Positions 24,048-32,623 of a DNA stretch of 64,000 nt are shown one piece after another. The DNA is taken from assembly GCA_014799925.1 (NCBI GenBank), contig JAAVHC010000006.1, positions 1 to 64,000 of the forward strand, read 5' to 3'. The first letter of the stretch is position 1; every line of letters starts with the position of its first letter. The position numbers were made by a program, and so were the translations under genes. The stretch comes from Oscillibacter sp. (GTDB taxonomy: Bacteria > Bacillota > Clostridia > Oscillospirales > Oscillospiraceae). Below the pieces are notes generated by a model. It did not search any database. It had not been told where the DNA came from and was given only the letters and a program-made list of their open reading frames with translations.

Positions 24048-25526
24048 TCAGATCCGCCCGTACATCCTGGTGTACTGATACAGCTTTTTTGCCAGAGCGG
24101 GGCTGGCCTCGCCGGGCAGCAGCCGCCACTGCCAGTTGCCGTCAGGCTTGCCGGGGGTGTTCATCCGTCCCTCGGCGCCCAGGCCCAGGCAGTCCTGCAT
24201 CTGGACCACGAAGGTATCCGCCACGGAGGACATGCCGCCGCGGATCATGCCCCAGTTGAACCCCTCCGCTTCGCTGAGGCCCAGGTACTTCCGGGCCATG
24301 GTAATACTGTTGCGGTCCGCCTGGTTCCGCCACTGCATGACGGTCTCGTTGTCATGGGTGCCCACGTAGCAGATGCAGCGCCGGTCATAGGTGTGGGGCA
24401 GGTAATTGCTGGGCTCGCGGGTGTCGAAGGCGAACTCCAGGACCTTCATTCCCGGCAGTCCGGACGCGTCCAGCAGCTCGCGGACGGCGGGGGTGAGATA
24501 GCCCAGATCCTCGGCAATGAATTGCAGATCATGGAACCACCGGGTCAGCACGCCCACCAGGTCCATGCCGGGCCCCTTCCGCCAGCGTCCGTTTTTGGCG
24601 GTGGTTTCCCCATAGGGTACCGCCCAATAGCTCTCCATGCCCCGGAAATGGTCGATGCGGATCACATCGAAGAGGCGGCCCGCGCCCTCCACCCGGCGGA
24701 TCCACCAGCCGTATCCGTCCTTCTTCATCCGGTCATAGTCGTAGAGGGGATTGCCCCACAGCTGGCCGTCGGCGGTGAAATAGTCCGGCGGCACGCCGGA
24801 GACCTCGGTAGGCACCAGGTCCTCTCCCAGCTGGAAAAATTCCGGCTCCGCCCATACGTCGGCGGAATCCATCGCCACATAGATGGGCAGATCGCCGATG
24901 ATCTGGATCTTCAGGGAGTGGATATACTCCCGCAGGGCGTCCCACTGCCGGTAGAAGAGATACTGGAGATAGGAGAAAAACTCGATTTCCTCCGCCAGCT
25001 CTTTGCGATAGCGCCGCACAGCCTCCGGCTTTCTCAGGCGGATATCCTCATCCGGCCAGTCCAGCCAGCTCTTCATGCCGAAATGGCCCTTTACCGCCAT
25101 ATAGAAGGCGTAATTATCCAGCCAGGGCGTTTCCTTCCGGAACGCTTCCACCGCTTCGCGGTCGCGGGGATAACCCGCGCGGAACGCCTTTCGCAGCACG
25201 GCAAATCGGGACGCGTAGATTTTCCCATAATCCACGTAACGGGGGTTGCCGCCCCAATCGGCGGCGTCCACGTCCGCCCGCTCCAGCAGGCCGTCCTCCG
25301 CCAGCAGGTCCAGGTCAATGAAATAGGGGCTTCCGGCAAAGGTGGAGAAGCTTTGATAGGGGCTGTCTCCATAGCTGGTGGGTCCCAAAGGGAGCAGCTG
25401 CCAGTACTTCTGTCCGGCGGCATGGAGAAAATCGGCAAAGGCGTAAGCTTCCCGGCCCAGGGTGCCGATCCCGTGGGGGGAAGGGAGGGAAGAAATAGGC
25501 AGGAGGATGCCGCTGCTGCGGTCCAT
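24048..25526 (-). CDS. malQ: 4-alpha-glucanotransferase (amylomaltase)
   Basis: This 492-residue GH77 enzyme transfers 1,4-alpha-glucan segments between maltodextrins. Visible family motifs are RSSGILLPISSLPSPHGIGT, QLLPLGPTSYGDSPYQSFS, GDLPIYVAMDSADVW, the nucleophile region FDVIRIDHFRGMESYW, the acid/base region FIAEDLGYLTP, and YVGTHDNETVMQW. The length is typical. ATG 25526 follows a weak AAAGAG; an in-frame GTG lies 9 bp before. It stands alone, without other glycogen or maltose genes. Confidence 0.95.
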   Translation of the reverse strand: MDRSSGILLPISSLPSPHGIGTLGREAYAFADFLHAAGQKYWQLLPLGPTSYGDSPYQSFSTFAGSPYFIDLDLLAEDGLLERADVDAADWGGNPRYVDYGKIYASRFAVLRKAFRAGYPRDREAVEAFRKETPWLDNYAFYMAVKGHFGMKSWLDWPDEDIRLRKPEAVRRYRKELAEEIEFFSYLQYLFYRQWDALREYIHSLKIQIIGDLPIYVAMDSADVWAEPEFFQLGEDLVPTEVSGVPPDYFTADGQLWGNPLYDYDRMKKDGYGWWIRRVEGAGRLFDVIRIDHFRGMESYWAVPYGETTAKNGRWRKGPGMDLVGVLTRWFHDLQFIAEDLGYLTPAVRELLDASGLPGMKVLEFAFDTREPSNYLPHTYDRRCICYVGTHDNETVMQWRNQADRNSITMARKYLGLSEAEGFNWGMIRGGMSSVADTFVVQMQDCLGLGAEGRMNTPGKPDGNWQWRLLPGEASPALAKKLYQYTRMYGRI

Positions 25527-25770
25527 AGCGATCACTCTTTCTGTTTCGATTTAAAGCCTATCCGTAAACAGGACGTGCGCAGATTGGCTCTTGATACGGG
25601 AATCACCCATGTCTATCATCTTACCATTACAGCCGCTCTGTGTAAAGGGAGAAAAAGAGGGAAAGAAGAAAAATTTCCGGGAGGAATCCGCCCTGTGGCG
25701 CTTCGGCGGCGCAGCACCCCGGAAAAGCATCCCGGCAGGCGACGCCTGCCGGGATTGTGCTGTCCGCGTG
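25527..25770. other. Upstream region of malQ
   Basis: It contains a partial copy of the GCCTATCCG repeat (25556-25590) and a 12-bp terminator-like hairpin (25729-25740/25744-25755) after the broken gene on its right. No gene is seen. Confidence 0.5.
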
Positions 25771-26148
25771 TTATTCGGGGTAGCGGGTGTAGGCGCGAGC
25801 GCAGCTGCCGATGCCGTAGACGTTACCTGGATAGGTCCAGCTGCCGTTCCAGTTTACTTTTCCTCCGTTGTTGTCCTCACATACGGTAAACCCGTAGTTT
25901 CCGTTAATATTGTGCGGATTTTCGGAAGCGATTTCTGCGTGTGCAAGCTGTCCTTTGGCGTTAAAGCAGAGGATGATATCACCGGCACGGACTTTGCTTC
26001 CATTCTCCGGAAGATTACAAACGCTGTGGTGGAAGAGTGTGTTATTGACCTGCGGGAAGTGTTCCCTGCATAGAGGCACAGAAAGGGCCGGGGAGTGTAT
26101 CCCCGGCCCTCTGGTTTTGACCCTTATTTTGACCCCTTTTATTAACAC
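25771..26148 (-). pseudogene. C-terminal remnant, possibly of a CHAP/NlpC-like hydrolase
   Basis: Only the last 75 codons look protein-like: SKVRAGDIILCFNAKGQLAH, then AEIASENPHNINGNYGFTVC and ending ARAYTRYPE. The AGDII...AHAEIASE pattern resembles the C-terminal half of CHAP or NlpC/P60 peptidoglycan amidases, where such a His is catalytic. The Cys-bearing N-terminal half, a signal peptide and a ribosome-binding site are missing. A 12-bp hairpin (26083-26112) interrupts the upstream frame. I read it as a truncated gene; the family is a guess. Confidence 0.4.
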
Positions 26149-26196
26149 GGAAAATCTCTTATCTGATTGACATTGGTACTCGGTCCGCTCTTTTTG

Positions 26197-26234
26197 TTAT
26201 TACGTTGGCAATTAAATAATCGCCAACGCAATAA
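26197..26234. repeat. 38-bp palindrome, copy 1
   Basis: Arms TTATTACGTTGGC (26197-26209) and GCCAACGCAATAA (26222-26234) enclose AATTAAATAATC. An almost identical copy lies at 49952-49989. The surrounding 26149-26427 region has no gene. Confidence 0.8.
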
Positions 26235-26427
26235 TACTGTTTCTTAGTAAAACGCTTTAAATAATGCCATATTGCAGCACCGGACGCATGAATCTGTTTT
26301 TACAGGAATTGTCTAAATACGGTCGTGCCTGGATTATAAAACTTTTTATTGAGAAATAGTATTAGCTCACCGCGCAAAATGCCGATATAGAAAACAAGAA
26401 GATATTTTGATCAAGGGAGCTATGGGT

Positions 26428-27258
26428 ATGAACGTATCAAATCTGTCAAATCTCTTCCGGCAAAACAGCGTTTTCCAGCAGAATCAGGCGCTGGGACAGA
26501 AACTTCGCCAGCCGGCCGCCAATGACGCCCTCCAGCAGCTGTCGGAAAATCTTCTTTCGGCCAGAAGCCAGGAAAAGGATCTGAAATCCCGTTTTGATAT
26601 CGTGGAACTAACGGAAAGGGACCAAAAGGCGGACTCTCCTCTTGCTGAGATGCCCAGTGAGCTGCTGAATCTCTACCTGAATCAGTATAAGGCGGCTGGA
26701 TACGTGAGCGCGCAGTCCGAGGCGTCGCTGATGGAATTCCGGGACCGTCTGACCGCCTTTGACCAGACCATCCAGGGATATCAGGATATCCTGGACGGCA
26801 AGGCGGAGCTGAACAAAATGATGACCATGGAGGACGTCTCCAATCTGCTGGAGCGGACCAGAGCGGCCCGGGAAGCGTTTTTGCAGAAGGGGATGGAGAA
26901 TCTGAACCGCGCCGGGGAGGACGGCCTCAGCGTGAGCGATCGGGCTTACCGCCTGGTGGCGGATGAAGGGGACCAGAGCGACTTCTCCTGGAAGATTGAC
27001 GCCTCTGCAAAGGACATTTACGCGGAAATTGACCGCGCCCGGGATGCCGCCCATCAGGCGACGTCCTTCTACCGTAAGGGCGCTTCCCGCATTGTGGCCG
27101 AATTGAACCGCCGGGGCGAGGCAAACAGGCCCTATCACCAGCTGGATTTCGCCGCGGAGGACACCGCCGCCAGGGAGCGGGTGCGGTCAGATTTTGATTT
27201 CCTCTATAGCAGGGATATTGAGGGCCTGCTCCGGTATGGATTGGAGAAGGACGAATAA
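26428..27258 (+). CDS. Hypothetical coiled-coil protein
   Basis: I do not recognise this 276-residue soluble protein. It starts MNVSNLSNLFRQNSVFQQNQ, an Asn/Gln-rich N terminus, and is then almost wholly helical with heptad-like stretches (LTAFDQTIQGYQDILDGKAE, IYAEIDRARDAAHQATSFYR). It has no signal peptide or membrane segment. The N-terminal NVSNLSNLF and repeated Asn/Gln are reminiscent of proteins exported or assembled as filaments, but that is speculative. AAGGGAG lies 8 bp before ATG 26428. It is monocistronic, with a terminator at 27299. Confidence 0.65.
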   Translation: MNVSNLSNLFRQNSVFQQNQALGQKLRQPAANDALQQLSENLLSARSQEKDLKSRFDIVELTERDQKADSPLAEMPSELLNLYLNQYKAAGYVSAQSEASLMEFRDRLTAFDQTIQGYQDILDGKAELNKMMTMEDVSNLLERTRAAREAFLQKGMENLNRAGEDGLSVSDRAYRLVADEGDQSDFSWKIDASAKDIYAEIDRARDAAHQATSFYRKGASRIVAELNRRGEANRPYHQLDFAAEDTAARERVRSDFDFLYSRDIEGLLRYGLEKDE

Positions 27259-27298
27259 TTCCAGGAATTTCCACTGATTCCTGTTTTGGGATCCCGGT

Positions 27299-27331
27299 CG
27301 GGGCGCGGCGAAACCGCCGCGCCCCGATATT
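27299..27331 (+). terminator. Rho-independent terminator
   Basis: Arms CGGGGCGCGGCG and CGCCGCGCCCCG (27299-27310, 27315-27326) are followed by ATATTTTT. It lies between convergent genes. Confidence 0.8.
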
Positions 27332-27410
27332 TTTGCGCAGAATACTCTTTCTCGCCGCCATAAAACGATTGCATCGTTTTATGCGGAATTAGTATAACAT
27401 TAAAACAGGA

Positions 27411-28487
27411 TCACAGCTGGACGATCCAGCCCATGTCGTCGGCGACCACGCCTGTCTGCATGCCGTAGATCTGGTCGTAGAGCTTCTGGCTCACGGGCCC
27501 CACGCCGCCGCCGTGGATGACGATGTCCCGGTCCATGTAGCGCAGATAGCCGATGGGGGAGATCACGCAGGCGGTGCCGGTGGCCCAGGCCTCCTGGAGG
27601 GTGCCGTCCTTGCTGGCGGCCTCGATCTCCTGGATGGAGAGGCGGCGCTCGCTGACCTTGTAGCCCCACTTGCGCAGCATGGTGATGGTGCTGTCGCGGG
27701 TGACGCCGGGGAGGATGGAGCCGCCCAGGGGGGCGGTGATGACCTCGTCGCCGATCATGAAGAAGGCGTTGGAGGTGCCCACCTCTTCCACGTACTTGTG
27801 CTCATGGGCGTCCAGCCACAGGACCTCCTTGCAGCCGTTTTCCAGGGCCTTCCGGGTGGCGCGCATACCGCCGGCGTAGTTGCCGCCCACCTTGGCGAAG
27901 CCGGTGCCGCCCACGGCGGCGCGGATATACTCATCCTCCACGTAAATGTGGCTGCCGGTGAGGCCGCCCCGGTTGATGTCGTAGTAGGCGCCCACGGCGC
28001 ACAGGATGATGATGAAGTGATAGTGCTTGGCGGGCTCCACGGAGAAGCTCACCTCGTCGGAGATGATATAGGGCCGGATATAGAGGGCGGTGCCGGGCTC
28101 GGAGGGGATCCAGTCCGCGTCCACCTTTACGGTGGCCTTCACGGCCGCGATAAACAGCTCCTCGTCCATGGGGGGGATGCACATACGCTCGTTGGTGCGG
28201 TTGAGGCGCTTGGCGTTCATGTCCGGGCGGAAGAGGTTGATCTTCCTGTCCGGGGTGAGGTACGCCTTCATGCCCTCGAACATCATCTGGGCGTAGTGGA
28301 GGACGCAGCTGGCGGGGTCCAGGCTGATGGGGCCGTAGGGGACGATCCTGCCGTCGTGCCAGCCCTGGCCCTCGTCATAGTCCATGATGAACATGTGGTC
28401 GGTGAAGTACTTGCCGAAGCCCAGGTTTGTCTGGTCCGGCTTGGGCTTGGGATTGCTGGTGCGGGTCACGGGAAATTGGTAGGACAT
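27411..28487 (-). CDS. ilvE: Branched-chain amino acid aminotransferase
   Basis: This 358-residue class IV PLP aminotransferase interconverts Leu, Ile and Val with their 2-oxoacids. Motifs are YGPISLDPASCVLHYAQMMF, FEGMKAYLTPDRKINLFRPD, GTGFAKVGGNYAGGMRA (PLP lysine region), YVEEVGTSNAFFMIGDEVIT and LPGVTRDSTITM. The length is that of type II (eukaryote-like) BCATs. ATG 28487 has AAAGGTGG 8 bp upstream. It is the last gene of the leftward vor operon, so it should feed 2-oxoacids to, or take them from, the ferredoxin oxidoreductase. Confidence 0.93.
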   Translation of the reverse strand: MSYQFPVTRTSNPKPKPDQTNLGFGKYFTDHMFIMDYDEGQGWHDGRIVPYGPISLDPASCVLHYAQMMFEGMKAYLTPDRKINLFRPDMNAKRLNRTNERMCIPPMDEELFIAAVKATVKVDADWIPSEPGTALYIRPYIISDEVSFSVEPAKHYHFIIILCAVGAYYDINRGGLTGSHIYVEDEYIRAAVGGTGFAKVGGNYAGGMRATRKALENGCKEVLWLDAHEHKYVEEVGTSNAFFMIGDEVITAPLGGSILPGVTRDSTITMLRKWGYKVSERRLSIQEIEAASKDGTLQEAWATGTACVISPIGYLRYMDRDIVIHGGGVGPVSQKLYDQIYGMQTGVVADDMGWIVQL

Positions 28488-28524
28488 GGAGGTTGCCACC
28501 TTTCATTTTTATTGATAATTTTTA

Positions 28525-29316
28525 TCAGGAAAAAGTATGATACAGCTCCGGCCTTCTGTCCCGGAACACGTTGATGGAGGACCGGATACCCTCGATGACA
28601 GAAAAGTCTGCCGTGCCGGTAATGATTTCCTCGCCGTCCCCGGCTTTTGCCAGGTACTCGCCCCAGGGGTCGATGACGGCGCTGCGGCCGCCGCAGCGGG
28701 TCTCCCCGGCGGCGCCTACGCTGTTGCACAGAGCCAGGAACATCTGGTTCTCAATCGCCCTGGCCCGGGCCAGGGTCTCCAGGTGCATGGTCCGTATGGA
28801 AGGCCACTGGGCCACCACGAAGAGGAGGTCCACCCCCTCCAGGGTCATGGTCCGGGTCAGCTCCGGGAACCGGATGTCGTAGCAGATGATGAGGCCGCAG
28901 CGTCTGCCGTCCAGCTCGAACCGGCAGGTATGCCACCCGCACTGGAACGCCTCGTGCTCCCCGGAGGGGGTGAAGAGGTGGGTCTTGTCGTACTCCGCCA
29001 CAACTTCCCCGCTCCGGTCGAACACATAGGCCGTATTGAAAAAGCCCTCTGTCCGCCGGTTGGCCACGCTGCCGCAGACGATGTTGACGTTCAGCTCACG
29101 CGCCAGGGCGGAGAAGACGGCCCTGGTGCGCTCCCCGTCCCGGTCGGCGCAGGGGGCCAGGTCCTTGGGGAAAAAGCCGGTATTCCAGGTCTCCGGCAGG
29201 ACCACCGTGTCCGGGCGCTCCGTATCCACGGCTTCCCGGACCAGCTTTTCGGCGCGGGCAAAGTTCCAGTCCGCCTCCCCCAGGCGCATGTCCATCTGGA
29301 TACAGGAAATTTTCAT
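28525..29316 (-). CDS. Carbon-nitrogen hydrolase (nitrilase family, omega-amidase-like)
   Basis: This 263-residue cytoplasmic enzyme shows the Glu-Lys-Cys triad: LPETWNTGFF (Glu), EYDKTHLFTP (Lys) and GLIICYDIRFPELTR (Cys). The order and the PETW and YDIRFPE wording resemble YafV/Nit2 omega-amidases, which hydrolyse 2-oxoglutaramate, the by-product of glutamine transamination. That would fit its position between an aminotransferase and an oxoacid oxidoreductase, but substrate choice is inference. It lies 4 bp after the gamma subunit gene. Confidence 0.88.
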   Translation of the reverse strand: MKISCIQMDMRLGEADWNFARAEKLVREAVDTERPDTVVLPETWNTGFFPKDLAPCADRDGERTRAVFSALARELNVNIVCGSVANRRTEGFFNTAYVFDRSGEVVAEYDKTHLFTPSGEHEAFQCGWHTCRFELDGRRCGLIICYDIRFPELTRTMTLEGVDLLFVVAQWPSIRTMHLETLARARAIENQMFLALCNSVGAAGETRCGGRSAVIDPWGEYLAKAGDGEEIITGTADFSVIEGIRSSINVFRDRRPELYHTFS

Positions 29317-29320
29317 AGGC

Positions 29321-29860
29321 TTACCCCTCGTAATCCCGTCCCGCCTGGAGGGCCTTCATATTCAGCTCCACCAGCTGTGCCTTTGCCGGCGGCACCAGCC
29401 TGGCGACGGTGGCTTCGGTGCCGTCGAAGGTCAGCTCCGGGTTGTTCTTCAGCACATGGCCCATCATCACCATGTTGGCCAGGGTGGGCACTCCCGCGTC
29501 ATTGGCCATCTGGGTGGCGGGGATGCAGTAGACCTCCACGTCGGCCCGTTCCACCTTCTCGCCGATCAGGGTGGAATCCACGTAGATCTGCCCGCCGGGG
29601 ACCACGGCGTCCACGTACTTCTGCAGGCTTGGCAGGTTCATGGCAATCAGCACGTCCGGGTCCGTAATAATGGGGGACCCAACAGGGTCGTCGGAGAGGA
29701 TCACGTTGCAGTTGGCCGTGCCGCCCCGCATCTCCGGGCCGTAGGAGGGCAGCCAGCTCACCTGCAGATCCTCCAGCAGGCCCTTATAGGCCAGGAACTT
29801 TCCGGCAAACAGGATGCCCTGTCCGCCGAAGCCGGCAATCAGAATCTGGGTGGTTTTCAT
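29321..29860 (-). CDS. vorA: 2-oxoacid:ferredoxin oxidoreductase, gamma subunit
   Basis: This 179-residue subunit starts TTQILIAGFGGQGILFAGKF and contains SYGPEMRGGTANCNVILSDD, the catalytic-gamma domain signature of the family. It completes the four-subunit complex with the delta, alpha and beta genes just upstream. It overlaps the beta gene by 4 bp (ATGA). Naming as VOR rather than KOR rests on the BCAT gene in the same operon; gene letters vary between organisms. Confidence 0.9.
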   Translation of the reverse strand: MKTTQILIAGFGGQGILFAGKFLAYKGLLEDLQVSWLPSYGPEMRGGTANCNVILSDDPVGSPIITDPDVLIAMNLPSLQKYVDAVVPGGQIYVDSTLIGEKVERADVEVYCIPATQMANDAGVPTLANMVMMGHVLKNNPELTFDGTEATVARLVPPAKAQLVELNMKALQAGRDYEG

Positions 29861-30618
29861 TTCGACTCACCCTCCTTTGCCGCGCTTCTGTCCTTGTAGA
29901 CTCCCAGGGGGTAGTAGGGGATCATGTCGCTCTCCACCCACTCCAGGGCCTTCTGGGGCGTCATGCCCCAGTTGGTGGGGCAGGCGGAGACCACCTCCAC
30001 CAGGGAGAAGCCCTTCCGGTCCATCTGGTTCCGGAACGCCTTCTGGATGGCCTTTCCGGCGGCCTTCACGTTTTTTACGTTGTTCACCGCCACGCGGTGA
30101 ACGTACTCCGGGCCCTCCAGGGTGGCCAGCATCTCGCAGACCCGGATGGGCCAGCCGCAGTGGTTCACGTCCCGGCCGTAGGGGCTGGTCTGGGTCACCT
30201 GGCCCGGCAGGGAGGTGGGAGCCATCTGGCCGCCGGTCATGCCGTAGATGGCGTTATTGACGAAAATCACGGTGATGTTCTCGTTCCGGGCGGCGGCGTG
30301 GACCGTCTCCGCCATGCCGATGGAGGCCAGGTCGCCGTCCCCCTGATAGGTGAAGACGATGTTGTCCGGGCGGCAGCGCTTGATGCCGGTGGCCGTGGCG
30401 GGCGCCCGGCCGTGGGCGGCCTCGATCATATCGCAGTTGAAGTAATCGTAGGCCATGACCGCGCAGCCCACGGGAGCCACGCCGATGGCCTCACCCTCGA
30501 TGCCCAGATGGTCGATGGCTTCCGCCACCAGCCGGTGGATGATACCGTGGGGACAGCCGGGGCAGTAGTGGAGCACCGCGTCCGTCAGGGCGTGGGGCTT
30601 CTGGAATACGACGGCCAT
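29857..30618 (-). CDS. vorC: 2-oxoacid:ferredoxin oxidoreductase, beta (TPP-binding) subunit
   Basis: This 253-residue subunit has HYCPGCPHGIIHRLVAEAI (Cys ligands), the TPP motif YQGDGDLASIGMAETVHAA with VNNAIYGMTGGQMAPTSLPG, and the C-terminal NWGMTP. It binds thiamine pyrophosphate and a [4Fe-4S] cluster. ATG 30618 has AAAGGAG upstream; the longer frame to 30774 runs into the alpha gene. It starts 2 bp after the alpha stop. Confidence 0.92.
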   Translation of the reverse strand: MAVVFQKPHALTDAVLHYCPGCPHGIIHRLVAEAIDHLGIEGEAIGVAPVGCAVMAYDYFNCDMIEAAHGRAPATATGIKRCRPDNIVFTYQGDGDLASIGMAETVHAAARNENITVIFVNNAIYGMTGGQMAPTSLPGQVTQTSPYGRDVNHCGWPIRVCEMLATLEGPEYVHRVAVNNVKNVKAAGKAIQKAFRNQMDRKGFSLVEVVSACPTNWGMTPQKALEWVESDMIPYYPLGVYKDRSAAKEGESK

Positions 30619-30620
30619 AA

Positions 30621-31733
30621 TCAGTTCACTCCTTTCTGGGCCGGGGACGTCATTTGCCCTTCGGGCAAACGACCGTCCCGGCAGCCTGCGGCTGCCTGAA
30701 TGGAAGCAAGCACCTGGTCCGGGCTGGGGATCATGCCGCCCACCCGGCAGCACAGGCTCACGGGCCGGGTACACTCGATGGCGAGCCGGATGTCCTCGAT
30801 CATCTGGCCCATGTTCAGCTCCACGGAGACGAAGGCCTTCACCTGGTCCGCGGCCTGACGCAGGGCGGAGCTGGGGAAGGGCCAGAGGGTGATGGGCCGG
30901 ATCAGTCCCGCTTTAATGCCCTCCTGCCGGGCCTTCGCCACGGCGTTCTTCGCCACACGGGAGGCGATGCCGAAGGCCACCACGCAGATCTCCGCGTCCT
31001 CCATCCTGTACGCCTCGTACAGGACCTCGTTCTCCTCTACAGTCCTGTAGCGCTCATACCGCTCGAAGTTTTTGCGCTCCAGCTCGTCCGGCTGGAGGTA
31101 CAGGGAGTTGACGATGTTGTGCCTGCGCTGCATCCCGGTGCCTGTCAGGGCCCAGGGCTTGTCACAGGTTTCCACCTGCGCGTCCTCGAAGGTGATGGGC
31201 TCCATCATCTGTCCGATGGTGCCGTCGGCCAGGATCATGGCGGTCATGCGGTACTTGTCCGCCAGGTTGAAGCCCCTGACGGTGAGGCTGGCCATCTCCT
31301 GCACGGAGGCGGGTGCCAGAACGATGTTGCGGTAGTCGCCGTGTCCGCCGCCCTTGGTGGACTGGAAGTAGTCGGACTGGCTGGGCTGGATGCCGCCCAG
31401 GCCGGGGCCCCCCCGCTGGACGTTGACCACGAAGGCGGGCACGTCGGAGCCGGCTATGTAGCTCAGGCCCTCGCTCTTCAGGGAGATGCCGGGGCTGGAG
31501 GAGGAGGTCATGACCCGGAAGCCCGCGGCGGCGGCGCCGTAGACCATGTTGATGGAGGCGATCTCGCTCTCCGCCTGGAGGAACACGCCGCCGATCCTGG
31601 GCATCTTTTTTGCCATGTAGGCGGCGACCTCCGTCTGGGGGGTAATGGGGTAGCCGAAGTAGTGGCGGCAGCCCGCCCGGATGGCGGCCTCCGCGATGGC
31701 TTCGTTGCCCTTCATTAAAACTCTTTCTGCCAT
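30621..31733 (-). CDS. vorB: 2-oxoacid:ferredoxin oxidoreductase, alpha subunit (VorB type)
   Basis: This 370-residue subunit shows LMKGNEAIAEAAIRAGCRHY, FGYPITPQTEVAAYMAK, AESEIASINMVYGAAAAGF and TSSSSPGISLKSEG, typical of the pyrimidine-binding domain. The last 25 residues (AAGCRDGRLPEGQMTSPAQK...) are extra. They are encoded by a palindromic stretch (GCAGCCTGCGGCTGC, TTTGCCCTTCGGGCAAA) that looks like an intergenic repeat taken into the gene. The complex would convert branched 2-oxoacids and CoA to acyl-CoA, CO2 and reduced ferredoxin, or run in reverse. Confidence 0.92.
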   Translation of the reverse strand: MAERVLMKGNEAIAEAAIRAGCRHYFGYPITPQTEVAAYMAKKMPRIGGVFLQAESEIASINMVYGAAAAGFRVMTSSSSPGISLKSEGLSYIAGSDVPAFVVNVQRGGPGLGGIQPSQSDYFQSTKGGGHGDYRNIVLAPASVQEMASLTVRGFNLADKYRMTAMILADGTIGQMMEPITFEDAQVETCDKPWALTGTGMQRRHNIVNSLYLQPDELERKNFERYERYRTVEENEVLYEAYRMEDAEICVVAFGIASRVAKNAVAKARQEGIKAGLIRPITLWPFPSSALRQAADQVKAFVSVELNMGQMIEDIRLAIECTRPVSLCCRVGGMIPSPDQVLASIQAAAGCRDGRLPEGQMTSPAQKGVN

Positions 31734-31818
31734 AGTAGTCTCCTTTATTTTACTATGTTTCGTTACCGTGCGGCGGGTGTGGAGGCCCTCTGCGCTTCAG
31801 GGCGCATTGGCCGTCCGC

Positions 31819-32025
31819 CTAGGACTCCACGGTGATGATGCAGTCCGGGCACATGGTGGCGCAGAACGCGCAGGCGATGCACTCCTCCTGGTTGGTCATC
31901 ACCGCGGGGGAGTAGCCCTTTTTATTGATCTGGTCCCTGGCGATGGCCAGGATGTGCTTGGGACAGGCGTTGACGCAAAGGCCGCAGCCCTTGCAGAGGT
32001 CTGTCTGGAAGGTGACTTTTGCCAT
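31819..32025 (-). CDS. vorD: 2-oxoacid:ferredoxin oxidoreductase, delta (ferredoxin) subunit
   Basis: This 68-residue protein has two [4Fe-4S] motifs, CKGCGLCVNACP and CIACAFCATMCP, with a C-terminal CIITVES. It passes electrons from the TPP subunit to external ferredoxin. It is the first gene of the operon delta-alpha-beta-gamma-nitrilase-ilvE, with 85 bp to the alpha gene. Confidence 0.92.
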   Translation of the reverse strand: MAKVTFQTDLCKGCGLCVNACPKHILAIARDQINKKGYSPAVMTNQEECIACAFCATMCPDCIITVES

Positions 32026-32623
32026 GATCTATGCTCCTTTCTTCGCCGCCGGGCAGTGGCGCAAAGCGACACTGCCGGGACAGTTGTTTAGACGCCGAAA
32101 GCGGCTAAATGACGTCCCTGGGGCGGTAAGTTTAGATTATTCTTTGCTGATGCCCCGGGCTCCCGCGCCCGGACGGCGGCCTGCTTTTTGTATGGACAAA
32201 AAGCAGGCAAAAAGCCACTTAAACCTGACGGTTTAAGAATCCCTTATTTTGTATTTTGTTTGCGCCCGTGGCACAGTCCGGTTTTGTCTGCCGTACTGCC
32301 GTCCGCTTCGTTCCTCTTCCGCGTCTGTTTCAGTATGGCCGTCGGCAGCCCCTGCCGTATCGCTTCGGATCCTCCCGGCGGTGGTGAGCAGCCCGTCCAG
32401 CAGCAGCCGAGCCTCTCTGGGTACGTTAGAATCCGTGGGTAGACGAACAATATGGCGCGTTTTGATCGGTGCTAAGGGAAAAGCAACGCCCCGCCACCCC
32501 TGCGTCAAGCCGGCAATCAAAAAATGCGTTGTATATAGCATATAGCCGGCTGCTGCGTCTGTCAATGGCTTTTTCTGCCGAATTTCTCGATTTACTCCAA
32601 AAAAGAATTGTACTTCACACCGT
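32026..32623. repeat. Intergenic long repeat, copy A
   Basis: From about 32150 to 32475 the plus strand carries a dispersed repeat. It opens with GC-rich CCGGGCTCCCGCGCCCGGAC and a hairpin (32181-32210, GCCTGCTTTTTGT arms), then CTTAAACC...GGTTTAAG. A block of about 170 bp starting GTTTGCGCCCGTGG follows, ending near GTGGGTAGACGAACAA. Related copies lie at 42505-42735, 43025-43190 (reverse) and 54940-55260. Open frames in it run on both strands and are not convincing genes. The flanks show nothing else. Confidence 0.7.

Noticed and set aside
32249-32545. Open frame in the long repeat, similar in wording to frames at 43036-43177 and 55035-55180
   Set aside because: Both strands are open, starts and ribosome-binding sites are absent, and the similarity follows from the DNA repeat itself.
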